Below are positions 55,601 through 63,473 of a DNA stretch of 64,000 bases, piece by piece. This stretch comes from Mycobacterium ahvazicum (GTDB lineage Bacteria > Actinomycetota > Actinomycetes > Mycobacteriales > Mycobacteriaceae). The position numbers and the translations under genes are program-made. The notes under the pieces were generated by a model. The model was not told where the DNA came from. It ran no database searches and saw only the letters and a program-made list of their open reading frames with translations. The stretch is from NCBI RefSeq assembly GCF_900176255.2, contig NZ_FXEG02000002.1, positions 1,240,001 through 1,304,000 of the forward strand, read 5' to 3'. Numbering within the stretch: the first letter of the stretch is position 1; every line of letters starts with the position of its first letter.

Positions 55601-58600
55601 TTGGGCGCCCACGTGCGGCTACTCGAAGAGCCCGAGCGTCATGTCTGGCAGGGCGAAGTCGGCACCACGGCACAGCCGTGGCTGGCAGACCACCAGGTGC
55701 ACGGCGTTGCGGCTCTGCCGGGAGCCGCCTACTGCGAGATGGCGCTCGCGGCGGCGCGCGCGACGCTGGGTGACGCGTCGGAGGTACGCGACATCCGGTT
55801 CGAACGGATGCTGTTGCTCGACGGTGAGACGGCGCTGAGCGCCGACGCGGCGGTCCAGTCGCCCGGGGTGGTGGCCTTCGAGGTGCAAACCGACGAGGAG
55901 GGCGAGTACACGCGGCGGGCCGCGGCAACCTTGCAGGCCATCGACGAGCTGGGCCAACCACCCGTGCACGACGTCGCGGCGCTGCTCGCCGCCCACCCGA
56001 ACCGGATCGACGGGACGTCGCTGCGGGAATGGTTCGACGACCGCGGGGTCCGGTTCGGCCCCGCGTTCGCCGGCCTGGCGGCCGTACGCACCGGCAACGC
56101 GGCAACCGGCACAGTGCTGGCCGAAGTCGCGGGCTCACCGCACGTTAGCCTGCAGCGCAGCGCGTTTCGTGCCCATCCCGCGCTGCTCGATGCCTGCTTC
56201 CAGTCGATCGCGGCTCATCCACGCAGCGGCGATATCGCCGAGGGCAGCCTGCTGTTGCCGTTGGGGGTCCGTCGGCTGCGCAGTTACGGATCGCTGCAGG
56301 ACGCTCGTTACTGCCTGAGCCGGGTGACCCAGGCGAACCAGATCGGGATGGAAGCCGATCTCGACGTGTTCGACGAGAACGGAACCGTGCTGCTGGTCGT
56401 GCGGGGGCTGCGAGTGGGCAGCGACGTCTCCGAAAGCGTTGCGCGCCAACAATTGTTAGCCGAGCGCCTGCTGGCGGTCGAATGGGAACCGCGCGAGCTG
56501 CCCGTCGGCCAGAGCGCCGATGCCGGGAGCTGGCTGTTGCTGGCCGATGACGACGATCCGCTGTCCGCCCCGCTCGCCGAGGCGCTGAAAAGCGAAGGCG
56601 CCCAATGCGAGATCGCTGGACAGCTCGGCTCGCCGTCCAGCGATGTCACCGGTGTGGTGGTGCTGGCCGGGCCACCGGCCGCCGCCTTCGATGAGCAGTC
56701 CCCGGCCCGCGGCTGCGAGCAGGTGCGGGCTCTGGTGCGGATCGCCCGCTCGCTGGACGAGGGCGCCGGGGCGCCGCCCCGGTTGTACGTCGTGACCCGC
56801 AACGCCCAGACCGTGTTGCCCGATGACCAGCCCGACCTGGACCAGGCGGGCCTGCGTGGCCTGATGCGGGTGATTTCCGCCGAAGACGCCGAACTGCGGG
56901 CGATTCAGATCGATATCGACCAGGAGACCGACGCCGCGCAGTTGGTGCGTCAACTGCTGTCCGGATCGGACGAGGACGAAACCGCCTGGCGCGCCGCGCA
57001 GTTCTATGCCGCGCGGCTACGGCCCGCCCCGCTTCGCCCCGACGATCGGCAGACCGCCGTCGCGAACCATCAGCTCGACGGCATGCGCGTGGAGATTCGC
57101 ACGCCGGGGGACCTGGAGGGTCTGGAACTCGTTGCGTTCGACCGCACCGCACCGGGGCCGGGCCAGATCGAGGTCGCGGTCACCGCGTCCAGCCTCAACT
57201 TCGCCGATGTGCTCATCGCCATGGGCCGATTCCCCAGCGTCGACGGGCGTCAACCACGCCTCGGTATGGATTTCGCGGGCGTGGTGACCGCGGTCGGGCC
57301 GGATGTCACCGACCATCAGGTCGGTGACCGGGTCGGCGGCGTATCCGAAAACGGCTGTTGGGCAACGTTTGTCACCTGCGACGCCAAACTTGCCGTGACG
57401 CTTCCGACTGGCCTGGATGCCGAGCAGGCGGTCGCGGCCACGACCGCGTACGCCACCGCCTGGTACGGCCTGCGGGACCTGGCCAGGATCAAGCCGGGGG
57501 AGCGGGTGCTGATTCACTCGGCAACCGGCGGAGTGGGGCGGGCCGCAATCGCGATAGCCCGGTCGGTTGGGGCGGAGATTTTTGCCACGGCGGGCAGCCC
57601 GCAGCGGCGTGCGCTGCTGCACGAAATGGGCATCGAGCACGTTTACGATTCGCGCAGCACCGAATTCGCCGATCTGATTCGCCGCGACACCGACGGGGAC
57701 GGCGTCGACGTCGTGCTCAACTCGGTCACCGGCGCCGCCCAGCGCGCGGGCTTCGAGCTGCTGGCCATCGGTGGACGATTCGTCGAGATCGGTAAGCGCG
57801 ACGTTTACGGTGATACCCGGCTGGGTCAATATCCGTTCCGCCGCAACCTCACGTTCCACTACCTCGACCTCGCGCTGATGGCGGCCAGCCAGCCCCGGCA
57901 GGTAGGAGATCTGCTGAGCACGGTCTACCGGCTCGTCGGAGCGGGTGAGCTGCCGCCGCTCGAGCACACAATCTATCCACTTGACCAGGCGGCCAAGGCA
58001 ATTCGGGTGATGGGTGCGGCCGAACACAACGGCAAACTCGTGCTGTCCGTACCGCGGGAGGGACACAGCACAGTGCTGGTGCCCCCGGAGCGGGCCACCG
58101 TTTTCCGCGGCGACGGTGCCTACATCATCACCGGCGGGCTGGGCGGGCTCGGGCTGTTCCTGGCGGCCGAGATGGGCAAGGCGGGCTGCGGCCGGATCGT
58201 GCTGACCGCCCGGGCCAATCCAACTCCCAAGGCGCGCCAGGCCATCGATCGGATCCGGGCCGGCGGGGTCGACGTCGTCGTGGAGTCCGGCAACATGGCC
58301 GAGGCCGATACCGCGGACCGGGTGGTGGCCGCGGCCACGGCCACCGGGCTTCCGCTGCGCGGGGTGCTGCATGCCGCGGCTGTGGTGGTCGACGCCACGT
58401 TGGCCAACATCACCGACGAGGTGATCGATCGTGACTGGGCGCCAAAGGTTTACGGCGCATGGAACCTGCACCGCGCCACGCTGGGCCAGCCACTGGACTG
58501 GTTCTGCTGTTTCTCCTCCGCGGCGGCACTACTGGGCACGCCAGGACAGGGTGCCTACGCGGCAGCCAACAGCTGGGTGGATGCCTTCACGTTGTGGCGG

Positions 58601-59173
58601 CGCCGCCAGGGCCTGCCGTCGTTGGCTATCGCATGGGGGGCGTGGGGCGAGGTCGGGCGCGCCAAGCACCTGGCCGTCGGCGGACGTACCACGATGATCA
58701 CCCCCGACGAAGGCGCGCAGGCGTTTACCGAACTGCTGCGCTATAACCGCGGCTACACCGGCTACGTCCCGATGACCGGGTCGTCGTGGCCGGCCGAGTT
58801 GGTGGCGCGCCGTCCGTTCGCCGAAGCCTTCCGGCACGCGGGACCGCACCAGGTCGGCGAGACCACGCTGCGCACCGAACTTCGATCGCTACCGCGGGAC
58901 GAATGGCCCACCCGGCTTCGGCGTCTGATCACCGAGCAGACCGGTCTGATCCTGCGTCGCACCGTCGATCCGGACCGCCCGTTCGTCGAACACGGACTGG
59001 ACTCATTGGGCAATCTGGAGCTGCGGACCCGCATCGAAGCCGAGATCGGTATCCGTGTCACGCCGAAGGCCATCGCCACCCACAACACCGCCCAGGCATT
59101 GAGCGTCCATCTGGCCGAGACGCTGGTGGCGGAGGTGGCAACACCGGCGGCTACCGGGGCCCCGACAACATAA
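52616..59173 (+). CDS. Type I polyketide synthase: ACP-KS-AT-DH-ER-KR-ACP
   Basis: 2185 residues. N-terminal loading ACP with Ser44 (GVGSRDAVVL). KS with Cys271 (DTACSSSL) and His406 (ETHGTGTLLGDP). AT with Ser717 (GHSMGE) and a VASHH motif that does not clearly separate malonyl from methylmalonyl. DH with His1026 (HQVHGVAALP) and Asp1192. ER with the cofactor loop HSATGGVG near 1634. KR with GGLGGLG near 1840 and Tyr1981. C-terminal ACP with Ser2130 (GLDSLGNLELR). One fully reducing module of the Mas/Pks2 type, with an added loading ACP as in PpsA. It has no thioesterase, so release must come from a Pap-type transferase or reductase. It overlaps the FAAL gene by 4 bases. Confidence 0.94.
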   Translation: MTSAGPDAAGGLERWLIDYLVSEIGCDRGEVGLDVAFNDLGVGSRDAVVLSGELATLVGRSVSPLDFWQHPTINELVRFLTTPESESEAPADSERGWADEPVAVIGVGCRFPGDISGPEAYWRFLCEGRSSVTEVPADRWLAFDDGSPEITKVLAGTTRWASVLSDVEGFDAEFFEISPREATAMDPQQRLLLEVAWEALEHAGIPAESLRRSQTGVFAGACATDYGYLAGTDLSRVDAWSNIGGALSIIANRLSYVLDLRGPSVSVDTACSSSLVAVHLGCQSLRTGDCDLAIAAGVNLLLSPAIFRSFDGAEALSPTGQCKSFDADANGFVRGEGCGAVILKRVSDAVRDGDRVLAVLRGSAVNQDGRSNGLMAPNPAAQMAVLRAACANAGVAPHQVDYVETHGTGTLLGDPIEARALGTVLGRGRPEDGPLLIGAVKSNIGHLEGAAGIAGLIKAVLAVHRGHIPPNLNYQTPNPHIPFDQMRLKVVAEPTDWPDTGLPRRAGVSSFGFGGTNAHVVIEQAPETGPIASQPVPAVSTLVLSGKTTERVSSLASALADWMDGDGADVALPDVAHTLNHHRSRHPVFGTVCARDRKHAIVGLRALADGTPADGVVAPQQTTSRPGTVFVYSGQGSQWAGMGRQLLADEPVFAAAIAELEPIFVAHAGFSLQRVLADGEPVTGIERIQPLLVGVQLALTALWRSYGVEPDAVIGHSMGEVTAAVVAGALNVADGLRVIATRSRLMSRLSGQGAMALVESDAATTEALLADYPQVSLAVYASPSQTVIAGPPDHVDAVMAVVADTDRLARRIEVDVASHHRIIEPILAELRSELADLDPDTPAIPVISTTAGPGDDTPAFDADHWVANLRNPVRFSQAIAHAASQAGGAHATFIEISPHPLLAHAINDTLGAGDYRVVSTLQRDTDDTLTFHTNLNASHTGHPPQTPHPPEPHPALPSAPWHHTRHWLGVAEHHAQLSTRDSEAAGGRTVSVHPLLGAHVRLLEEPERHVWQGEVGTTAQPWLADHQVHGVAALPGAAYCEMALAAARATLGDASEVRDIRFERMLLLDGETALSADAAVQSPGVVAFEVQTDEEGEYTRRAAATLQAIDELGQPPVHDVAALLAAHPNRIDGTSLREWFDDRGVRFGPAFAGLAAVRTGNAATGTVLAEVAGSPHVSLQRSAFRAHPALLDACFQSIAAHPRSGDIAEGSLLLPLGVRRLRSYGSLQDARYCLSRVTQANQIGMEADLDVFDENGTVLLVVRGLRVGSDVSESVARQQLLAERLLAVEWEPRELPVGQSADAGSWLLLADDDDPLSAPLAEALKSEGAQCEIAGQLGSPSSDVTGVVVLAGPPAAAFDEQSPARGCEQVRALVRIARSLDEGAGAPPRLYVVTRNAQTVLPDDQPDLDQAGLRGLMRVISAEDAELRAIQIDIDQETDAAQLVRQLLSGSDEDETAWRAAQFYAARLRPAPLRPDDRQTAVANHQLDGMRVEIRTPGDLEGLELVAFDRTAPGPGQIEVAVTASSLNFADVLIAMGRFPSVDGRQPRLGMDFAGVVTAVGPDVTDHQVGDRVGGVSENGCWATFVTCDAKLAVTLPTGLDAEQAVAATTAYATAWYGLRDLARIKPGERVLIHSATGGVGRAAIAIARSVGAEIFATAGSPQRRALLHEMGIEHVYDSRSTEFADLIRRDTDGDGVDVVLNSVTGAAQRAGFELLAIGGRFVEIGKRDVYGDTRLGQYPFRRNLTFHYLDLALMAASQPRQVGDLLSTVYRLVGAGELPPLEHTIYPLDQAAKAIRVMGAAEHNGKLVLSVPREGHSTVLVPPERATVFRGDGAYIITGGLGGLGLFLAAEMGKAGCGRIVLTARANPTPKARQAIDRIRAGGVDVVVESGNMAEADTADRVVAAATATGLPLRGVLHAAAVVVDATLANITDEVIDRDWAPKVYGAWNLHRATLGQPLDWFCCFSSAAALLGTPGQGAYAAANSWVDAFTLWRRRQGLPSLAIAWGAWGEVGRAKHLAVGGRTTMITPDEGAQAFTELLRYNRGYTGYVPMTGSSWPAELVARRPFAEAFRHAGPHQVGETTLRTELRSLPRDEWPTRLRRLITEQTGLILRRTVDPDRPFVEHGLDSLGNLELRTRIEAEIGIRVTPKAIATHNTAQALSVHLAETLVAEVATPAATGAPTT

Positions 59174-59230
59174 AGCGTTGTCCTTCCGGCGATCTCAAGC
59201 CCATCTCTCGTCTGCCCCATGGTTCGGTCG

Positions 59231-59266
59231 TTGGCGGGCTGCCCGGGCCAAATCGTGTACCGCCAA
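59231..59266. terminator. Possible hairpin between the convergent PKS and trans-ER genes
   Basis: TTGGCGG (59231-59237) and CCGCCAA (59260-59266) pair with a 22-base loop in the 126-bp convergent gap. There is no T tract, so termination strength is doubtful. Confidence 0.35.
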
Positions 59267-59299
59267 GACGGGGTCGGCGCCGAGAAGCTCCATAGCGGT

Positions 59300-60553
59300 T
59301 CAGGCTAACCGGGTGGTGGTCAGGGTCACCCCGGCGGCCGGCAGCCGCGCCATCAGTGCGTCGCCCATCGCCGCGGCGGGGGTGAGCACACCGGATAGAC
59401 CGGACAGGCGGTCGCGATCGAGCGCGAGCGCCAGGCCGCTCTCGCCGAGCATGACCGAGGTCGCGTGGTACGCGTCGCAGTTCTGTGCGTACGTCGCCAG
59501 GTAGCGGGCCCCGGTCGTGGTGGTGGTGTAGGTCTGCATCCTGAAGTGACCACGTTGCTGCGAAGCGTCACTCGGACCGGCGCCCGGCTTGGGCAGCAGC
59601 CGCTGGACCCATCGCCGCGGCAATCGGTGCGAATGCCGATTCGCCAACCGGAAGCCGCCCGCCAGGGCAGCCGTGACGGTCCTGGCGGCGAGCGGAGCCA
59701 CAAACGATCTTCCCAGACTCATCGTTTCCGAATAGCGGAACCGCCGGCCATACGTCCATTCTTGTAATGCATTGCTGCGTCGCACTATTCGGTCGTTGTA
59801 GGGGCCTTGAAAGAACCCTCCAAGCGAGAACTCGGCTAGTTCGGGTGCGACGTCGCGGCCCCGACGCCACGAAAAGTCGGGCTGCGGACCGAGTTCGGGT
59901 TCGGCCCCGCGGTCGGTGGTCAACGTGTAAGGATCCTCGACGAGTCGGCGCGCTTGCGCGTCGGCAGACGCTGTGCGCATCGCATCGAAATACGATGCGA
60001 GGGTTCCGCCGGAGGCCCCGGTTTGCCGAAACGCCCGCAGCACCAGCATCGTGTCGCAGAGCTGGCCGGCCCCGTCTTCGCGTGCCTGTCGGTACAGCTG
60101 GTAGACGTTGAGATCCGAAGGGATGGAGTCGAATCCGCACGACAGCACGATCCGGGCGCCGGTGTCGACGGCCTGCTTGTGGTATTGGTCGATGGCGTTG
60201 CGGGCGAACATCAACTCGCCGGTCAGGTCGGCGTAGTCCGTTGCGGCCGCAGCGCAGGCGGCCACCAGTGGCAGGCCGTATTGCGCGTAGGGCCCGACGG
60301 TCGTCAGCACCACCCGGGTTCGGGACGCCATCGCGGCCAGCGTCGGCGGTTGCGCCGCGTCGGCGACGATCACCGGCCAATCCGCCGCCGCGGGGCCCAG
60401 TGTCTGCCGCACGGCCCGCAGGCGTTCACTGCTCCGGCCGGCCAGGGCGACGCGTGCCGCAGATCCGCACCGGGCGAGGTATTCCGCGGTGAGCGTGCCG
60501 GAAAAGCCGGTGGCCCCGTACAAGACGATGTCGAACTCACGCTCGGTGGTCAC
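59300..60553 (-). CDS. Trans-acting enoyl reductase of the Rv2953/Rv2449c family (saccharopine dehydrogenase-like)
   Basis: 417 residues. N-terminal Rossmann segment FDIVLYGATGFSGTLTAEYLA, TVGPYAQYGLPLVAACAAAATDYADLTGE, and CGFDSIPSDL, all typical of the family. In M. tuberculosis Rv2953 supplies the enoyl reduction missing from PpsD in DIM/PGL synthesis. Here the local PKS has its own ER domain, so the target may be a gene outside the window or another intermediate. GTG start at 60553 overlapping the papA stop by 4 bases; last visible gene of the drr operon. Confidence 0.9.
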   Translation of the reverse strand: MTTEREFDIVLYGATGFSGTLTAEYLARCGSAARVALAGRSSERLRAVRQTLGPAAADWPVIVADAAQPPTLAAMASRTRVVLTTVGPYAQYGLPLVAACAAAATDYADLTGELMFARNAIDQYHKQAVDTGARIVLSCGFDSIPSDLNVYQLYRQAREDGAGQLCDTMLVLRAFRQTGASGGTLASYFDAMRTASADAQARRLVEDPYTLTTDRGAEPELGPQPDFSWRRGRDVAPELAEFSLGGFFQGPYNDRIVRRSNALQEWTYGRRFRYSETMSLGRSFVAPLAARTVTAALAGGFRLANRHSHRLPRRWVQRLLPKPGAGPSDASQQRGHFRMQTYTTTTTGARYLATYAQNCDAYHATSVMLGESGLALALDRDRLSGLSGVLTPAAAMGDALMARLPAAGVTLTTTRLA

Positions 60554-61806
60554 TCCACCATCCAGCTGTCCTCGGCGGGTGCTGCGCACAACAGGGCATG
60601 GACTTGCTTCAGCGACTCCTCGTGGCCGGGCAGGTTGGAGTGGCGCTCGATGTACAGCTGACCCGCGAAGGTCCAGCAACTGTAGAGATCGACCGGTGCG
60701 TGGGCCGCGAAGTGGAATTCGCCGCCCACGTCGGTGATTTCGACGCCTTCGGGCGTGCGCAGGCCGGGGATCGAGCCGACGTCGGTGCACATCACGAACG
60801 GGGGGAGTCCGGGCAGGCTGCCTTCGTACTGGAGGCTGAAGTGCAGCGAGGACTGCTGGATCAGGCCTTCGGACAGGTCGGCGCGAAACGCCTCCACGAT
60901 GCCGCCGGCCAAGCCGACGAGATCGGTGTCGGGCCCGATTTCGGCCAGATAGCTCGCCAACCCCAGCGGCATCGTGGCATCGGTTGCACCGACCGGGGGG
61001 GTGAGGTGATAGCGCAGGTCGACCGGATAGAAGTACGGAATCGGGATGTGCGGAGTGTTGCGGAGTTCCCATTCGGCCAGCAGCAGCGCCGCGGCCACCA
61101 GGGAGTTGAGGCTGAGCGCATTGGCCCGGCCCAATTCCACCAACGCCGATGTCTCCTGCTCGGTGAAGCGGACTCGTGCCACCGGAATATGTTGCATCAG
61201 ATCGGAATTCGTCACTATGGCCGGCTTCTCGACGGCGGGCAGGTCGTAGGCGAAGGCCGCCGGGAAAAGCCGTTCCAGCCCCGAACGCTCCTGCTTGGCG
61301 ACGCCGCGCTGTTCGAGCAGCGCCTCGAGCGATTCGGGAGCGGGTTGCGGGGTCACCGGACCGGCATCGCCGGTTTCCACCACGTTGGTATAGCGGGACA
61401 GCAGCTCTTCAAACAGGCCGAAGACATGGTGCCCGTCGGCCAGCGCGTGGTGTGCATACAAGGTCAGTTCGCTTTGTTCGCTGTTGATCTGCAACCGAAG
61501 ATTCAGCAGGGATTGGTTCTGATCCAGGCGCATGCCGGCGATCGCGGCCTCCGACGTGTGCTCATCGACGATCCACAGCCCCGGATGCATGACGTCTTCG
61601 GCGACGATCTGATGCCGGCCGTCGTCGGCCTGCTCGAGGTGGCCGGCCCAGATGGGGTACATCTGCAGAAGCGCATCGAAAGCGTCTGCCATTGCGTCGA
61701 TATCGACGTCACCGGTGATGTGTATCTTCAGCCCGAAAAAGGTCTCATTGGCCGCGAACACTTCTTCGCTGTGCGCGAGCTTGCGGATCACGGATCCGGA
61801 AAACAC
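60550..61806 (-). CDS. papA5: PapA5-like acyltransferase
   Basis: 418 residues, close to PapA5 (about 422). The condensation-domain-like catalytic motif HHxxxDG is intact as HHALADG (His120, Asp124). It should transfer acyl chains from a PKS ACP to a hydroxylated lipid, as PapA5 does for phthiocerol. The C-terminal tunnel region includes DVGSIPGLRTPEG. GTG start at 61806 with GGGGAAG upstream. It lies directly after drrC, the same order (drrABC-papA5) as in the M. tuberculosis DIM locus. The gene symbol denotes family similarity; the substrate may differ. Confidence 0.9.
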   Translation of the reverse strand: MFSGSVIRKLAHSEEVFAANETFFGLKIHITGDVDIDAMADAFDALLQMYPIWAGHLEQADDGRHQIVAEDVMHPGLWIVDEHTSEAAIAGMRLDQNQSLLNLRLQINSEQSELTLYAHHALADGHHVFGLFEELLSRYTNVVETGDAGPVTPQPAPESLEALLEQRGVAKQERSGLERLFPAAFAYDLPAVEKPAIVTNSDLMQHIPVARVRFTEQETSALVELGRANALSLNSLVAAALLLAEWELRNTPHIPIPYFYPVDLRYHLTPPVGATDATMPLGLASYLAEIGPDTDLVGLAGGIVEAFRADLSEGLIQQSSLHFSLQYEGSLPGLPPFVMCTDVGSIPGLRTPEGVEITDVGGEFHFAAHAPVDLYSCWTFAGQLYIERHSNLPGHEESLKQVHALLCAAPAEDSWMVE

Positions 61807-61818
61807 TGCTGACTTCCC

Positions 61819-62652
61819 CTATCTGCGTGTGCTGGCCCGTCGATAACCCACCAGCGTTGGTCCGATGCAGACCGCGGTGATGCCGGTGACCCACAGCAAT
61901 GTCTCGATCATCGGCGAGCGCACCGGCCCGCCCAGCGCCAGCGCGCGCATCGTGTCGATCGCGCAGCTGATCGGCTGGTGGGCAACCACCGGCTGGATCC
62001 ACTTGGGAAATTGGTCCACCGGCAGGAACCCGGTCGAGAAGAGGATCGCGAGTAGGTGCACCAGCGTAATCGCCTCGAGGAGAAAGTTCTTCGACGCATA
62101 CCAGGCGATCGTGGTGATCAGGGTCGCGAAGGCGAGTCCGAACAGCACCGGGACGCTCAGCCACACCAGGGTGGGCAGGATGCCCTGTTTGAAGCGGAAA
62201 CCCAGCACCATCCCCGCGACCAGCACGATCCCCGTCGTGACGACGATCCGGGCCATCTCGGCGACGATCCGCGAACAGACGCCCGACGCCCGGTGTACGG
62301 GCACCACCCACAGCCGGCGCAACAGGCCCTCGTCGCGCTCGACGATGAGGCCGATCGCACCGACGGTCGATCCGTTGACCGCCGCGGCGAGCACGTTCAT
62401 CGGAACCGTGTTGAACAGCGCGTCGTACCCGGCGACCTGGGTAACGGCATGGCCCAGAACAATATTCATGGTGATCAGGAACAGCACGGGCAACACCGTG
62501 ACCATGATGATCGCGGTGATGTCACGTGACCACTTGGTGAGTATCCGCCGGGTCTGCACCAGGGTTTGCGGGATCAGCAGTCGCGCCGAATTCTCGCGCA
62601 CCCGCGGCGCGGCGGCGCGGCGCGCGGTTTCCTCGTATACCAGAGTCATCAT
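61819..62652 (-). CDS. drrC: ABC-2 type transporter permease DrrC
   Basis: 277 residues with six predicted membrane segments of the ABC-2/DrrB-DrrC fold. The N-terminal cytosolic part is LIPQTLVQTRRILTKWSRD; the middle has VNGSTVGAIGLIVERDEGLLRRLWVVPVHR, the ABC-2 coupling-helix region; the C-terminal HQPISCAIDTMRALALGG is the family end motif. The ATG at 62652 overlaps the drrB stop (ATGA). With DrrA and DrrB it should move a finished apolar lipid across the inner membrane. Confidence 0.9.
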   Translation of the reverse strand: MMTLVYEETARRAAAPRVRENSARLLIPQTLVQTRRILTKWSRDITAIIMVTVLPVLFLITMNIVLGHAVTQVAGYDALFNTVPMNVLAAAVNGSTVGAIGLIVERDEGLLRRLWVVPVHRASGVCSRIVAEMARIVVTTGIVLVAGMVLGFRFKQGILPTLVWLSVPVLFGLAFATLITTIAWYASKNFLLEAITLVHLLAILFSTGFLPVDQFPKWIQPVVAHQPISCAIDTMRALALGGPVRSPMIETLLWVTGITAVCIGPTLVGYRRASTRR

Positions 62653-63473
62653 GCCCGCTTCGCCAAAACGATGACCGATACCGGGACCAGCAGCGCGGCC
62701 AATCCGCACAACCACACCAGCGTCGGCGCCAGCACGGACCAGGTCAACGATGTGTGGAACGGTGCGACGTCGGCGGCCGCGGCATGCAGACTGTCGACCA
62801 GCGCGGAGATCGGCTGGTTGCGAACGAAGGGCTGGACCCAGCGGGGGAACTGCTCGACCGGTTGAACACCGACCGACAGCAACCCAAAGATCAACGGCGG
62901 CAACGTCAGCATGGGAGCCATCGCCTCGGGATTGCGGGATCCGGTGCCCAACAGGTCCGCCGCGAATGACAGCACCGCCCCGAACACGAGTACCAACACG
63001 CAGAAGGCAACGGTGTCGACGGCCGAGCCGCGAAAACGAAATCCTATGGTATAGCCGCAGATCAGGGCCACCGTCAGAGACACCGTGCACCGGTACAGCG
63101 CGGCGGAGATGCGGGCGGCCACCGGGGTGAACGGTGGGATCGGCATGGACCGGAACCGGCGGTTGACGCCCTGCACCGAATCCGTCGCGGCCCGAAACGC
63201 CGTCGACATCGCGGCAAAAGTGATGGCCTCCAAGGCGATCAGCGGCATCAAGTACTGCGCGTAGCTACTGGCCACACCCCTGGTGACGTTGCCCATGATC
63301 TGGTGCAGCGGGATGTAGAAGCCCGCGGTGAACACCACCGAGACCGCGATCGTGATTGCGAGCTCACCGTTGCGCACGGTGGGCGCGATGAAGCGAGTGG
63401 TGAGCACCCACCACTGGGCCCGCATCGAGGGGTGGGGTCGCGCCTGGGATCCCGCGAAGCCGGCGGCGGTCAC
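62649..63473 (-). CDS. drrB: ABC-2 type transporter permease DrrB
   Basis: 274 residues, six membrane segments. It shares with DrrC the pattern SVQGVNRRFRSMPIPPFTPVAARI (coupling helix) and VRNQPISALVDSLHAAA. GTG start at 63473 overlapping the drrA stop (GTGA). It pairs with DrrC as a heterodimeric channel. In M. tuberculosis DrrB/DrrC are needed for phthiocerol dimycocerosate localisation. Confidence 0.9.
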   Translation of the reverse strand: MTAAGFAGSQARPHPSMRAQWWVLTTRFIAPTVRNGELAITIAVSVVFTAGFYIPLHQIMGNVTRGVASSYAQYLMPLIALEAITFAAMSTAFRAATDSVQGVNRRFRSMPIPPFTPVAARISAALYRCTVSLTVALICGYTIGFRFRGSAVDTVAFCVLVLVFGAVLSFAADLLGTGSRNPEAMAPMLTLPPLIFGLLSVGVQPVEQFPRWVQPFVRNQPISALVDSLHAAAADVAPFHTSLTWSVLAPTLVWLCGLAALLVPVSVIVLAKRA

